Source: a virus. From it: DNA of 42,785 nucleotides. This document shows positions 7,825-14,212 of the stretch, piece by piece (position 1 is the stretch's first letter; each line of letters opens with the position of its first letter). A program made the position numbers and the translations under genes. The notes below the pieces were generated by a model. The model made no database searches, was not told where the DNA came from, and saw only the letters and a list, made by a program, of their open reading frames with translations. The stretch is from IMG/VR virus record IMGVR_UViG_3300003322_000772, positions 1 through 42,785 of that record. The stretch is one strand, 5' to 3'.

Positions 7825-8316
7825 ATGGCCGCCACAACCCTCTTCCCGTTGCAATCCGCCTACTACGGACGCCTCTCCAAGTTCGCCCTCTCGGTCGCAT
7901 GGGCCTATAACACCGATGCCGGGCAAGCCCTTCAACACGACATTAACAAAATCACCCCCCTTCCGCTTGACATCAACCATCAAAAGCTTCTCTTTGAGTT
8001 GTCATGCGTTCCAGTAAAGGCAATAGCCTCTTCCCTGCACCGAAACGGTGTGACCGATTTCATTGACAAAGCCTCTCGGATGATGTGGGATTTCTTGCTT
8101 GAGGAGGAGGCATATCTCAATGACGTGCCTGAGAATGACATGAAACCTGACGTCAGGTTCTTTTCCATACGCAAGATTTACGACGAGATGGCTACATCCG
8201 GAGATACCCTTCAAGTTCAAGTCGGAGTCGCCCATCGCCTCTTGGAAGAGATCGCGGACGAGTGGCACGAGAGGGACTGTGCCGCATTACCGCCCGTCGC
8301 CCTTCCGCTCCACTGA
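7825..8316 (+). CDS. Early protein, last gene of the first early operon, unknown
   Basis: 163 residues, mostly helical, with an acidic C-terminal half. The start has only a weak purine-rich site (AAAAGAAA), unlike its neighbours. Codon use in 7980-8260 is visibly less GC-biased than in flanking genes (for example AAAGCTTCTC and AGTAAAGGC), suggesting a recently acquired gene. A clear intrinsic terminator 16 bp after the stop closes the operon. I recognise no domain. Confidence 0.65.
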   Translation: MAATTLFPLQSAYYGRLSKFALSVAWAYNTDAGQALQHDINKITPLPLDINHQKLLFELSCVPVKAIASSLHRNGVTDFIDKASRMMWDFLLEEEAYLNDVPENDMKPDVRFFSIRKIYDEMATSGDTLQVQVGVAHRLLEEIADEWHERDCAALPPVALPLH

Positions 8317-8332
8317 CCGCTCAATCATTCAG

Positions 8333-8353
8333 CCCCTCTCCGGAGGGGTTTTT
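8333..8353 (+). terminator. Intrinsic terminator after the first early operon
   Basis: CCCCTC, loop TCCG, GAGGGG, then TTTTT. Textbook rho-independent form. Confidence 0.85.
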
Positions 8354-8571
8354 GCTATGCACTCGCCTATGAACCCGCATCGTCTCGCGCGATGGCCCCG
8401 CCAACGGCCCGGAACGGCCCTACCACGCCGTCATCTCTCCGTGCCCATACCATTCCCTCAACCGAGACCAGAAACGCGTAGCGGCCCTCTATTCCCCGCG
8501 CGCGAAACGTTGTCCTCTCGTACCAGTCTCCCCACCATCCCATCGACTACTGCACGAAAACGTGGCATTGT

Positions 8572-8613
8572 ATTTCATGCGCACATTACTCCGTTGTAAT
8601 ACGCGCACAAAAC
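8572..8613. promoter_or_regulatory. 42-bp palindrome, copy 4
   Basis: Arms 8572-8589 and 8596-8613, centre TCCGTT. It ends 31 bp before the next start codon and lies downstream of a terminator, so transcription probably restarts here. In plus-strand RNA its arms would have A-C mismatches, which argues against an RNA hairpin function. Confidence 0.85.
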
Positions 8614-8644
8614 TCACCCCCGAAACCTAATCTGAGAGGCTCAC

Positions 8645-9139
8645 ATGACCCATTCCAGCATGCAATTCCAAATCGAAGGAACTCCCCTCACTGCTCGTGC
8701 AACCAATTCCAACGAGGGCAAGCCCTTAACCCAAGATGAAATGTCCAATCTCGTTAATCAACTGAGTTCCAGCATGAGCAGCGGCGCATCGCAAGTTAAC
8801 GGTCCAGCATTCATCAAGCCCCCTGTCGACAGGCAAACCACAATCGGCCAGATCAAAGGTCCTGACACTCCCTCAGGTCTCACTGGCTTAGGGATGTCCA
8901 CTATTCGCCTGAGCGTCGACATGCAGCTCGGTGAAGCCTATCGACTAGGCTTTGAAGAGGGGCAAAAGTCCGTTCGCCTTAAAGCCAATAGCCTCGATCC
9001 TGACACGGAAAACTACTTGCGCGCACGCATCAAGAGGCTAGAAGATGAACTCCGAGAAGCGGAGGAGCGGATCACAAGCATCTGTATCTCCTCCGGAAAC
9101 TATCTCAGGGCCAAGGGGCTTCGAAAGGCTGAATCGTGA
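8645..9139 (+). CDS. Early protein with C-terminal coiled coil, unknown
   Basis: 164 residues, with GAGAGG before the ATG. The N-terminal 70 residues are Ser/Gly/Pro-rich and probably disordered. A segment MQLGEAYRLGFEEGQKSVRL leads into a charged coiled coil (YLRARIKRLEDELREAEERI). First gene after palindrome copy 4. It could oligomerise through the coiled coil; no function can be assigned. Confidence 0.75.
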   Translation: MTHSSMQFQIEGTPLTARATNSNEGKPLTQDEMSNLVNQLSSSMSSGASQVNGPAFIKPPVDRQTTIGQIKGPDTPSGLTGLGMSTIRLSVDMQLGEAYRLGFEEGQKSVRLKANSLDPDTENYLRARIKRLEDELREAEERITSICISSGNYLRAKGLRKAES

Positions 9140-9369
9140 CCTACCGTACCTTCAGCCATGTTCCTCTCGAATGGCGCCGCGCGTTCCTCACAACTGGTAC
9201 ATGGCAAGGCATGACCCCCACGGACACGGAACTGACGTATGCCCTAATGAACTGGACACCCGAAACAACCGTTGCGCAGGCCCTCGATACCTTGAAGCAC
9301 CGCCGAATCCTCGATGCTCGCGGTTTCCTGCAGCGTGAGCAACGCCTCCGCATGGCACAGCAAGACTAA
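9136..9369 (+). CDS. Small early protein, GTG start, unknown
   Basis: 77 residues. The GTG start overlaps the preceding stop as GTGA, with AGG upstream, so it is translationally coupled. The product (WRRAFLTTGTWQGMTPTDTE, VAQALDTLKHRRILDARG) looks helical and resembles a small winged-helix-like protein, but no motif is diagnostic. Confidence 0.65.
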   Translation: MTYRTFSHVPLEWRRAFLTTGTWQGMTPTDTELTYALMNWTPETTVAQALDTLKHRRILDARGFLQREQRLRMAQQD

Positions 9370-9396
9370 CAACCAACAAGAAAGGAACAAACAACA

Positions 9397-9573
9397 ATGA
9401 ATCCTGTAACCCTTTGTATCTTTGGCATGCTCATCGGAGCCATCGGAGTGTGGCTCCTGCCCCCGGACCATACCAAGATGACGTGGGCCGACTTCTTCAC
9501 GGCCATTTTTCTGGCGTCCCTATTCTCACTGGTGTTCATGGTGTGGGAAGGGAAGGTGATGTCATGGGCGTGA
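9397..9573 (+). CDS. 58-residue two-span membrane protein
   Basis: ATG with AAAGGA upstream; the stop overlaps the next gene. Two hydrophobic helices are clear: LCIFGMLIGAIGVWLL (about 6-21) and FFTAIFLASLFSLVFMVW (about 33-50), joined by a short polar loop with PDHTK. It is an early inner-membrane hairpin protein. Candidate roles are superinfection exclusion or host membrane interference; a holin is less likely because it lies far from the endolysin and in the early arm. Confidence 0.7.
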   Translation: MNPVTLCIFGMLIGAIGVWLLPPDHTKMTWADFFTAIFLASLFSLVFMVWEGKVMSWA

Positions 9574-10046
9574 ACAATAGCGACATCCGCGAACTCATCG
9601 AAAACGTTCTGAAGCGCCATGGCCCGATAGAAAACCGTGACCTTCTGCGGGACGATCTCGTTGCCGCGCTGTGGGGTCGTCTCGATTGGCCAAAGCCTAA
9701 AATGACCGACACCTACAGCCTTCTGTTGCGGGTTCAGAAGGCAGAAGCCGAAACCGGCGATCCCTACCACATCGGCCTGTACAATGGCATGTCGATGATG
9801 TGCGCGAATGTCGACGGGGATTTTGACTGGATACCGATGCCCTGCAATCCATCGGCAAAGGAAAAGTCCCCGGAGGAGATCGAAAAAGAAGCCAGCGAGA
9901 TGGCCGATATGTTCTATGCAGTTGCAGTAAAGAACGGCATCGAAGACATTTCGGTCAATGGTAAGGCTGACAATGGAAAGTTGGCCCTGACCCTGGCTGA
10001 AGTTTTCGTCGCCGTTGCAAGAGGGAAAGGAGACTCCAATGCGTGA
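9564..10046 (+). CDS. Early protein, unknown (IGLYNG motif)
   Basis: 160 residues. I start it at ATG 9564, with GGGAAGG upstream, inside the end of the membrane gene; the open frame reaches further upstream only by reading through that gene. The sequence has ETGDPYHIGLYNGMSMM, recalling the 'GLYNG(L/I)' segment of many small enterobacterial and pseudomonad phage proteins of unknown role. An acidic helical part follows (EEIEKEASEMADMFYAVAV). No catalytic motif. Confidence 0.7.
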   Translation: MGVNNSDIRELIENVLKRHGPIENRDLLRDDLVAALWGRLDWPKPKMTDTYSLLLRVQKAEAETGDPYHIGLYNGMSMMCANVDGDFDWIPMPCNPSAKEKSPEEIEKEASEMADMFYAVAVKNGIEDISVNGKADNGKLALTLAEVFVAVARGKGDSNA

Positions 10047-10209
10047 ACAGTACGTCCCCATCACTCCCGGCGGCACTCCCTGCACCTGGCTTTCCGCCCC
10101 GACCGAAGCCGAAGCCTGGGACAATCTGCTCAAGGACGCAGCGCATATGCCCTACAAGACCGTGGATGGTTTCAAGGAACGCGGTTACACAGTGGAGAAA
10201 TGGAAATGA
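10039..10209 (+). CDS. Small early protein, unknown
   Basis: 56 residues. The start at 10039 is fixed by AAAGGAG 6 bases upstream; it overlaps the preceding gene by 8 bp. It contains WLSAPTEAEAWDNLLKDAAHMPYKTVDGFKERGY split over a short beta and helix pattern, ending EKWK. Part of a string of overlapping small genes. I know of no function. Confidence 0.7.
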   Translation: MREQYVPITPGGTPCTWLSAPTEAEAWDNLLKDAAHMPYKTVDGFKERGYTVEKWK

Positions 10210-10676
10210 GCGACAAAGACAACGGCGAAAAAGAGAAAATCGATCTCGATTTCCTGGAAAAACTGGCTAAAGGTCATAAGATTGCCCTGCAACAGTACGG
10301 TATCAGCGATCAAATAGACTCATTTTACGCCCCTGACCCGGACAGCATGCTGGAACTGATCGCTCTTGCTCGCGCCGGGCAGCAAGAAGGTAAGCCTGTT
10401 TCTCAGTACCAGCAAAAGGTCTACGAACTCAGCGAGGAAATCCGTGACCTCCGCGCTCAGCTTGCCAGCGCGCAGAGGGATGCAAAGCGATTGGATTTCA
10501 TGGCGTACCACAGTACATCCCTGCACATCGATCCCAAGGACGGTCGGCGCTTCTTGTCTGCACCCTACCACACTGGCATAGCCTGCATCGACGATCACCA
10601 GCGATTCGACACGACGCGCGAAGCCATTGACGCAGCCAGCGCCCAGCTCACCAACTCCACCGGAGGCGAAGCATGA
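10206..10676 (+). CDS. Early protein with coiled coil and RLDFM segment, unknown
   Basis: 156 residues. I prefer ATG 10206 over ATG 10200 because the GGAG at 10194 then has normal spacing. The N-terminal half is charged and helical. A coiled coil (QQKVYELSEEIRDLRAQLAS) leads to AKRLDFMAYH, a segment often seen near the C-terminus of small accessory phage proteins, and to TREAIDAASA. Function unknown. It overlaps the next gene by 4 bp (ATGA). Confidence 0.7.
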   Translation: MSDKDNGEKEKIDLDFLEKLAKGHKIALQQYGISDQIDSFYAPDPDSMLELIALARAGQQEGKPVSQYQQKVYELSEEIRDLRAQLASAQRDAKRLDFMAYHSTSLHIDPKDGRRFLSAPYHTGIACIDDHQRFDTTREAIDAASAQLTNSTGGEA

Positions 10677-10810
10677 TCCGATACCTGAAATGGCTGCTGT
10701 GGGACTCCGTACGCTGCAAGCACATACCCGGCGAATGGCGCCACATAGAAATGGGGATGCGTAAGGCGCGCTGGTGCGTCAAGTGCGGTAAATGCACTGA
10801 TCTGATTTGA
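10673..10810 (+). CDS. 45-residue protein with zinc-ribbon-like cysteines
   Basis: ATG at 10673 with GGAGG 6 bases upstream. The peptide begins MIRYLKWLLWDSVRCKH and ends with WCVKCGKCTDLI. One Cys-x-His near residue 15 and a CxxCxxC cluster at the end could bind one zinc. Peptides of this kind are common in phage accessory regions, but I know of no assigned role. The strong ribosome site and overlap with the gene before support a real gene. Confidence 0.65.
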   Translation: MIRYLKWLLWDSVRCKHIPGEWRHIEMGMRKARWCVKCGKCTDLI

Positions 10811-10818
10811 GGGATAAC

Positions 10819-11673
10819 ATGACCATCAATACGCAAAAATACAAAGAACTGCTGCACGCATATGCCGTGGCTCGCCGGTTCGGCACGGATGCGGAAGAAG
10901 ACGTGGCCTACAAAGCTCTCGTCGCCCACATCGACGCCCCGCTTGAGGCAGAGCGGACGGGAAACGCTAAGTTGCGCGCAGCGCTGGAGGATTTATGTAC
11001 ATCGCTGCCTGATGTCCTATCGAGCTCAGCGGTCGAACGATTTCGAACCAAAGGGAAGTGGGCGCAAGGTAACTCCTATGCCCTGTGTGGGCATACGGAG
11101 ACGGTTACTTATTACGCAGATGACATGGAGAGTGTTTACGCCGCTCTTGACGCAGCTATCCGCACCCTCACCACCCAAGCCGCACCCACTCAAGCAGCAC
11201 CCAGCCTTGGTGACTTGCTGATGCCGAAAGCCGAGCGTGAGCGTATTATGGCGAAGTATGCCACCTCGCCCGTGAGCGAACAGGACGAGCGGCCGCTGCG
11301 CGATTGCCTGAACGCACTACGCACCGCATGGCACGTGAGCGGCAGCGTCCAAAGTCTCCTCGACATCGCCGCAGCCATCGAGCGCGCGGAGTCAGCCCTC
11401 GCCCATAGCGCTCAAGTCGCACAGGGTGATATCGAAACCCGCGATGTGCGCGAAGAACAGTCAAAGTCAGTGGCAATTATGCCAAAGGAAAATGCAAAAG
11501 TTTTAATTGATGAGTCTCACCTAACGATAGAGAATTTTCATTTCCTCTATGATGAAGGTATGATCTTCACTGATTGCATTCGAGCAGTCAAGAAATGGGC
11601 AATGCACCGCTTTGATGAAGAGATTAAAAAGTTTGAGGGGGAGCCTCCTACAGTTAAAGGCGCTTACCCCTGA
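10819..11673 (+). CDS. Composite early protein, unknown
   Basis: 284 residues from ATG 10819 (GAGG upstream; a TTG at 10807 is less likely). The first 210 residues are helical with Ala-rich parts, including a Thr/Gln/Ala/Pro-rich linker near 118-130, in the style of accessory phage proteins. The last 70 residues (from about 11460) are encoded by clearly more AT-rich DNA with different codon use (for example AAAGTTTTAATTGATG) and read as a separate small domain (FHFLYDEGMIFTDCIRAVKKW). This looks like a fusion by recombination. Function unknown. Confidence 0.65.
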   Translation: MTINTQKYKELLHAYAVARRFGTDAEEDVAYKALVAHIDAPLEAERTGNAKLRAALEDLCTSLPDVLSSSAVERFRTKGKWAQGNSYALCGHTETVTYYADDMESVYAALDAAIRTLTTQAAPTQAAPSLGDLLMPKAERERIMAKYATSPVSEQDERPLRDCLNALRTAWHVSGSVQSLLDIAAAIERAESALAHSAQVAQGDIETRDVREEQSKSVAIMPKENAKVLIDESHLTIENFHFLYDEGMIFTDCIRAVKKWAMHRFDEEIKKFEGEPPTVKGAYP

Positions 11674-11714
11674 AAGAGGGTAAAATTACTGCCCAATCCC
11701 CCGGTGCGAAAGGT

Positions 11715-11743
11715 TTGCAAGCCCATCCAAACCCCGCTATCAT
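11715..11743 (+). promoter_or_regulatory. Sigma70-type promoter
   Basis: TTGCAA (11715-11720), 17-bp spacer, TATCAT (11738-11743). The -10 box is identical to that of the early promoter at 6081. It should start RNA near 11750, giving a leader of about 115 nt before the gene at 11867. Confidence 0.65.
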
Positions 11744-11764
11744 ATGACACATGGTCGAGCAGGA

Positions 11765-11805
11765 CGGCGGCACGGTGAAACCGACGGGCGCGAGCCCCAC
11801 CGCCG
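11765..11805 (+). ncRNA. Structured 5' leader, possible three-way junction
   Basis: Outer pairing CGGCGG (11765-11770) with CCGCCG (11800-11805) encloses two hairpins. The first is CGGT-GAA-ACCG. The second is GGGC with a GCGA (GNRA) tetraloop and GCCC. It lies between the promoter at 11715 and the ribosome site at about 11853. It could be a cis-acting regulatory RNA or protein-binding leader. I matched it to no known riboswitch. Confidence 0.5.
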
Positions 11806-11866
11806 GGACCATCCCAAATACCAATGCCCCATAACCAGATGGCGCCACGCGCCGGGAGAAACTAAA

Positions 11867-12460
11867 ATGAACGCAATCGCTGAAGCCGAAGTCAAAACCA
11901 AAGCCCCCGCAACCAAGCTGTCCGTGACGATGGACGACGGCAAAGTCGTCGAATTCACCGGCAAGAAAAAGCTGATCAAGACGGCAACCATCGAAGATGA
12001 CGGTTCGGTCGTCGTGCGCCTGGACTTCGTCAACGGCGAGTATCGCGTTTTCCGTCTGCCAGCCGACCTGATGTCGCGTTTCGCTGCACATGGCGCCGAG
12101 CAGAAGCTGGGCGACGAGATCGCAGGCATCGATGATGTCGAGGATTGCGTCGCCGCTATGGACGAACTCCTGGTGCGCCTGGAACAGGGCGAATGGAACA
12201 TCAAGCGCGAATCCAACGGCATGGCCGGTGCCTCGGTCCTCGTGAAGGCCCTGATGGAACTGTCGGGCAAGTCCAAGCCGGAGATCACCACCTTCCTGGC
12301 CGCCAAGACCCACGCCGAAAAGCTGGCGCTGCGCAGCAATGCCAAGCTGAAGCCGATCATCGATCGTCTGGAAGCTGAGAAGGCCGCGCGCAGCAAGAAG
12401 AAGGCGCCGACCATCGACAGCGACGCAATGCTGGACAGCCTGGAAGCCGCCGCAGCGTAA
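11867..12460 (+). CDS. Early protein, paralogue of the 6543 product, with IDSDAMLD tail
   Basis: 197 residues. Start at 11867 from GGGAG 8 bases upstream; the open frame further upstream crosses the structured leader and is Arg/His-rich nonsense. Beta-rich N-terminus, then HGAEQKLGDEIA, GEWNIKRESNG and VKALMELSGKSK, matching HGLKQKLVDAAA, GTWNKVRENG and VRAMMKLTGKPH of 6543-7118. It ends TIDSDAMLDSLEAAAA. The gene has its own promoter and a strong terminator, so it is an independent and probably highly expressed unit. Role unknown; nucleic-acid binding is plausible but not shown. Confidence 0.8.
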   Translation: MNAIAEAEVKTKAPATKLSVTMDDGKVVEFTGKKKLIKTATIEDDGSVVVRLDFVNGEYRVFRLPADLMSRFAAHGAEQKLGDEIAGIDDVEDCVAAMDELLVRLEQGEWNIKRESNGMAGASVLVKALMELSGKSKPEITTFLAAKTHAEKLALRSNAKLKPIIDRLEAEKAARSKKKAPTIDSDAMLDSLEAAAA

Positions 12461-12485
12461 CTTCCGGGTCCGAAGGGCTGTGTGG

Positions 12486-12500
12486 CGGGGCGAAGCCCCG
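12486..12500 (+). other. Hairpin before the terminator
   Basis: CGGGGC, loop GAA, GCCCCG, after the stop at 12460 and before the terminator at 12535. Probably protects the 3' end of the message. Confidence 0.4.
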
Positions 12501-12534
12501 TGCAGCTGGGTTTGAGCCTCCACAGCTGCCGAAA

Positions 12535-12573
12535 CCCCCGACAGGGACTAGACTGTCGGGGGTTTTGTTTTTT
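12535..12573 (+). terminator. Strong intrinsic terminator
   Basis: A 10-bp stem, CCCCCGACAG with CTGTCGGGGG (12535-12544 and 12553-12562), followed by TTTTGTTTTTT. It directly abuts palindrome copy 5, so termination and the next regulated start are joined. Confidence 0.92.
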
Positions 12574-12610
12574 GTGCGCGCGTTACTACGCTGTAATGCG
12601 CGCATGGAAT
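12569..12610. promoter_or_regulatory. 42-bp palindrome, copy 5
   Basis: Arms 12569-12586 and 12593-12610, centre TACGCT. Its left arm shares the T-run of the terminator. It lies 108 bp before the next gene. Confidence 0.82.
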
Positions 12611-12645
12611 AGGGCCAGACTGAGCCAAAATGGGGCATAACTGCG

Positions 12646-12673
12646 TGCACAAAACGTTCCATGCGCGTATAAT
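12646..12673 (+). promoter_or_regulatory. Promoter with overlapping palindrome half-site
   Basis: A perfect TATAAT (12668-12673) is preceded by a weak TGCACA (12646-12651) at 16 bp. A single half-site of the palindrome family, TTCCATGCGCGTAT at 12657-12670, overlaps the -10 box, as an operator would. The start should be near 12680, upstream of the gene at 12719. Confidence 0.55.
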
Positions 12674-12718
12674 TGAAAATGTCGGCGCGATAGTGCGCTG
12701 CAACTCCCCGGAGGCTCA

Positions 12719-13030
12719 ATGTCACACACTCGACCTGAAATTCTTTCTCTTCTTCTGCACAATGACCGGGCCGTCTGCCGGGCTGTTGTCGCTCTTTACC
12801 GTCGTCAGACGGCATCCGAACAATCCCAGTACTCAACGCAAGAGCAGAATGGCCGTGGCTTTAATGCTTCGGATGCGCCGATGTGCACTCGCGTTGCTAA
12901 AAAACTGCTGGCCGAGCATGATCTGGATGATGAAGAACTCGGGGAAACCCGCCATCGCATGCTGAAGTATACGAACCAGCTGCTCGAAATCGCCGTTGAA
13001 AACGAACTCAAACAATTCATCAATAATTAA
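12719..13030 (+). CDS. Early protein, unknown
   Basis: 103 residues, ATG with CGGAGG 4 bases upstream. Helical throughout: an N-terminal SLLLHNDRAVCRAVVALYRRQT, a Q/S/N-rich link, then ARVAKKLL-like and EIAVENELKQFINN helices. It opens the operon of small genes preceding the helicase. No diagnostic motif; its size and helicity would suit a small regulator or host-protein inhibitor, but that is speculative. Confidence 0.75.
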   Translation: MSHTRPEILSLLLHNDRAVCRAVVALYRRQTASEQSQYSTQEQNGRGFNASDAPMCTRVAKKLLAEHDLDDEELGETRHRMLKYTNQLLEIAVENELKQFINN

Positions 13031-13040
13031 AGGGGACGCA

Positions 13041-13448
13041 ATGACCTTCATGAACCTCGACGACCTCTTGGCCGAAAGCCTCCAGGAACAATCCGACCGC
13101 CAATCCGCAAAAGAAGCCCGCAAAGCCCTGGCTGAAGGCCGTGCCGCTCCCGAAGAGCGCGGTGCCCTTAACAAACTCGTTCGTGGCTGGGAAGAGAAAC
13201 GGGAATGGAACCCCGCTGCAGCTGTGGTGATGTTCTCTCGTCAGATGTGCAATGGCTGCGGCAAGTTCAACTGCCATTTTCTCGGCTTCTACCAGCGACA
13301 ATCCCACAAGACCTCTCGCGCGGACAGATGGATTCCGCATACCAAGCCCACCGATGAGACGTTGCCGCGAGAGGCCAAGTACCAAGACAGCGTGGTCGAG
13401 TGCTGCGAGGATTGCGCGGAAGCATTAGGTTTCGAGGTTCAGGAATAA
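13041..13448 (+). CDS. Zinc-ribbon protein, unknown
   Basis: 135 residues. ATG 13041 with AGGGG 5 bases upstream; a longer frame from 12996 would overlap the previous gene. The N-terminal half is charged and helical. The C-terminal half has CNGCGKFNCHF and later VECCEDCAEALGF, giving two Cys pairs able to hold one zinc. An Arg-rich, aromatic link (YQRQSHKTSRADRWIP) between them could contact nucleic acid or protein. Role unknown. Confidence 0.75.
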   Translation: MTFMNLDDLLAESLQEQSDRQSAKEARKALAEGRAAPEERGALNKLVRGWEEKREWNPAAAVVMFSRQMCNGCGKFNCHFLGFYQRQSHKTSRADRWIPHTKPTDETLPREAKYQDSVVECCEDCAEALGFEVQE

Positions 13449-13458
13449 GGAGCCCGCG

Positions 13459-13548
13459 ATGAATTATCGTTACCAAGCTGCCCTTGAACGCCTCTCCACC
13501 CTGCACTTCAATCTTCTGATGCTGCGGCTGGGTGTTAAACTGAAATAA
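13459..13548 (+). CDS. 29-residue peptide gene
   Basis: A short open frame with a near-perfect AAGGAG 6 bases before its ATG, sitting neatly between two genes. The peptide is basic and amphipathic, starting MNYRYQAALERLSTLHF and ending RLGVKLK. The ribosome site and gene fit argue for a real product; nothing else supports it. Confidence 0.45.
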   Translation: MNYRYQAALERLSTLHFNLLMLRLGVKLK

Positions 13549-13570
13549 CCATTAATACCCAGGAGCCAAA

Positions 13571-13921
13571 ATGAAAGACTTTATCAAGTCCCTTTTCACC
13601 AAACCAGACAAACCAGCCGAATCGGCAGACGATGCATATCTGGACCTCATCGAAAAGGAATACTACTTCACCGCCGCTGAAGGTGTAGCCGGCTCTGAAT
13701 TGTTTTCCGGTGGCCTGACTCAAGTCAACGGTCAGTTGCTGGTCATCGTCCCCCGCGCCCTCGGCTATTTGACCTTCTGTGTTCTCATCTTAAGGACCGG
13801 CAGAGTCGTCACCGGTGAAGCCCACAGCACCAGCTTCGAATCCTACGACGAAAAGAAAGCCAAATACTACGCCCACAAGGCGGCCCTCGCCCGATTGCGT
13901 GTGCTGCTGGGTGAAGAGTAA
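13571..13921 (+). CDS. Gp49-like phage protein (Phage_gp49_66 family)
   Basis: 116 residues, ATG with CAGGAG. The C-terminal half, TFCVLILRTGRVVTGEAH followed by ESYDEKKAKYYAHKAALARL, fits the pattern of the small Gp49/66 family of phage proteins. In that family a short beta pair (T-x-C-x(2)-L-x-N/T-G-x-x-V-x-GE) is followed by a helix that starts F/YDEE. The family is widespread in phages and without known function. The N-terminal 50 residues are variable. Confidence 0.6.
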   Translation: MKDFIKSLFTKPDKPAESADDAYLDLIEKEYYFTAAEGVAGSELFSGGLTQVNGQLLVIVPRALGYLTFCVLILRTGRVVTGEAHSTSFESYDEKKAKYYAHKAALARLRVLLGEE

Positions 13922-13946
13922 CTCTCAACCTTTTTCTGGAGGATCA

Positions 13947-14156
13947 ATGTCCCGTCCCGCCGCCGTAATGCGTCGCATCAGCAAAAACCTCTCCCTGCCG
14001 GAAGATATCGTCACCCGCATGGAGCTGGAACTATACTCGGAAGTCGAAGGTCGCGTACCTGTCGGCGCCCAGTCCGCCCTCATCGAAAAGCTGTTGCGGG
14101 CCTACTTTCAGGCCATCGACAACAGCGAACAGAAAGCAGTAACCCGTCGGTCCTAG
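13947..14156 (+). CDS. Small ribbon-helix-helix-like protein
   Basis: 69 residues; GGAGG lies 5 bases before the ATG at 13947. RISKNLSLPEDIVTRMELEL begins with an alternating strand and continues as a helix, then ALIEKLLRAYFQ gives a second helix: the strand-helix-helix pattern of CopG/Arc-type dimers. Proteins of this type (with LYSEVEGRVP in the turn) are common in phages. If it binds DNA it is a natural candidate regulator for the palindromes; that is a hypothesis. Confidence 0.6.
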   Translation: MSRPAAVMRRISKNLSLPEDIVTRMELELYSEVEGRVPVGAQSALIEKLLRAYFQAIDNSEQKAVTRRS

Positions 14157-14170
14157 TGACCACCTTAACC

Positions 14171-14183
14171 AGGGCGAAGCCCT
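14171..14183 (+). other. Intercistronic hairpin
   Basis: AGGGC, loop GAA, GCCCT between the RHH-like gene and the helicase gene. No T-run. Confidence 0.35.
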
Positions 14184-14212
14184 GACCGTCCATCACCATT
14201 AAGGAAAAGAAA

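Larger units (their letters stand above)
8317..8644. other. 328-bp intergenic segment
   Basis: It holds the terminator at 8333-8353 and the palindrome at 8572-8613. The 200 bp between show no supported gene, promoter or repeat. A plus-strand open frame here (to about 8599) reads as low-complexity P/R/S-rich sequence and runs into the palindrome, so I leave it out. Confidence 0.6.

Noticed and set aside
11744-11866. An N-terminal extension of the 11867 gene
   Set aside because: It would begin at the -10 box and translate the structured leader into Arg/His-rich sequence; GGGAG marks the start at 11867.
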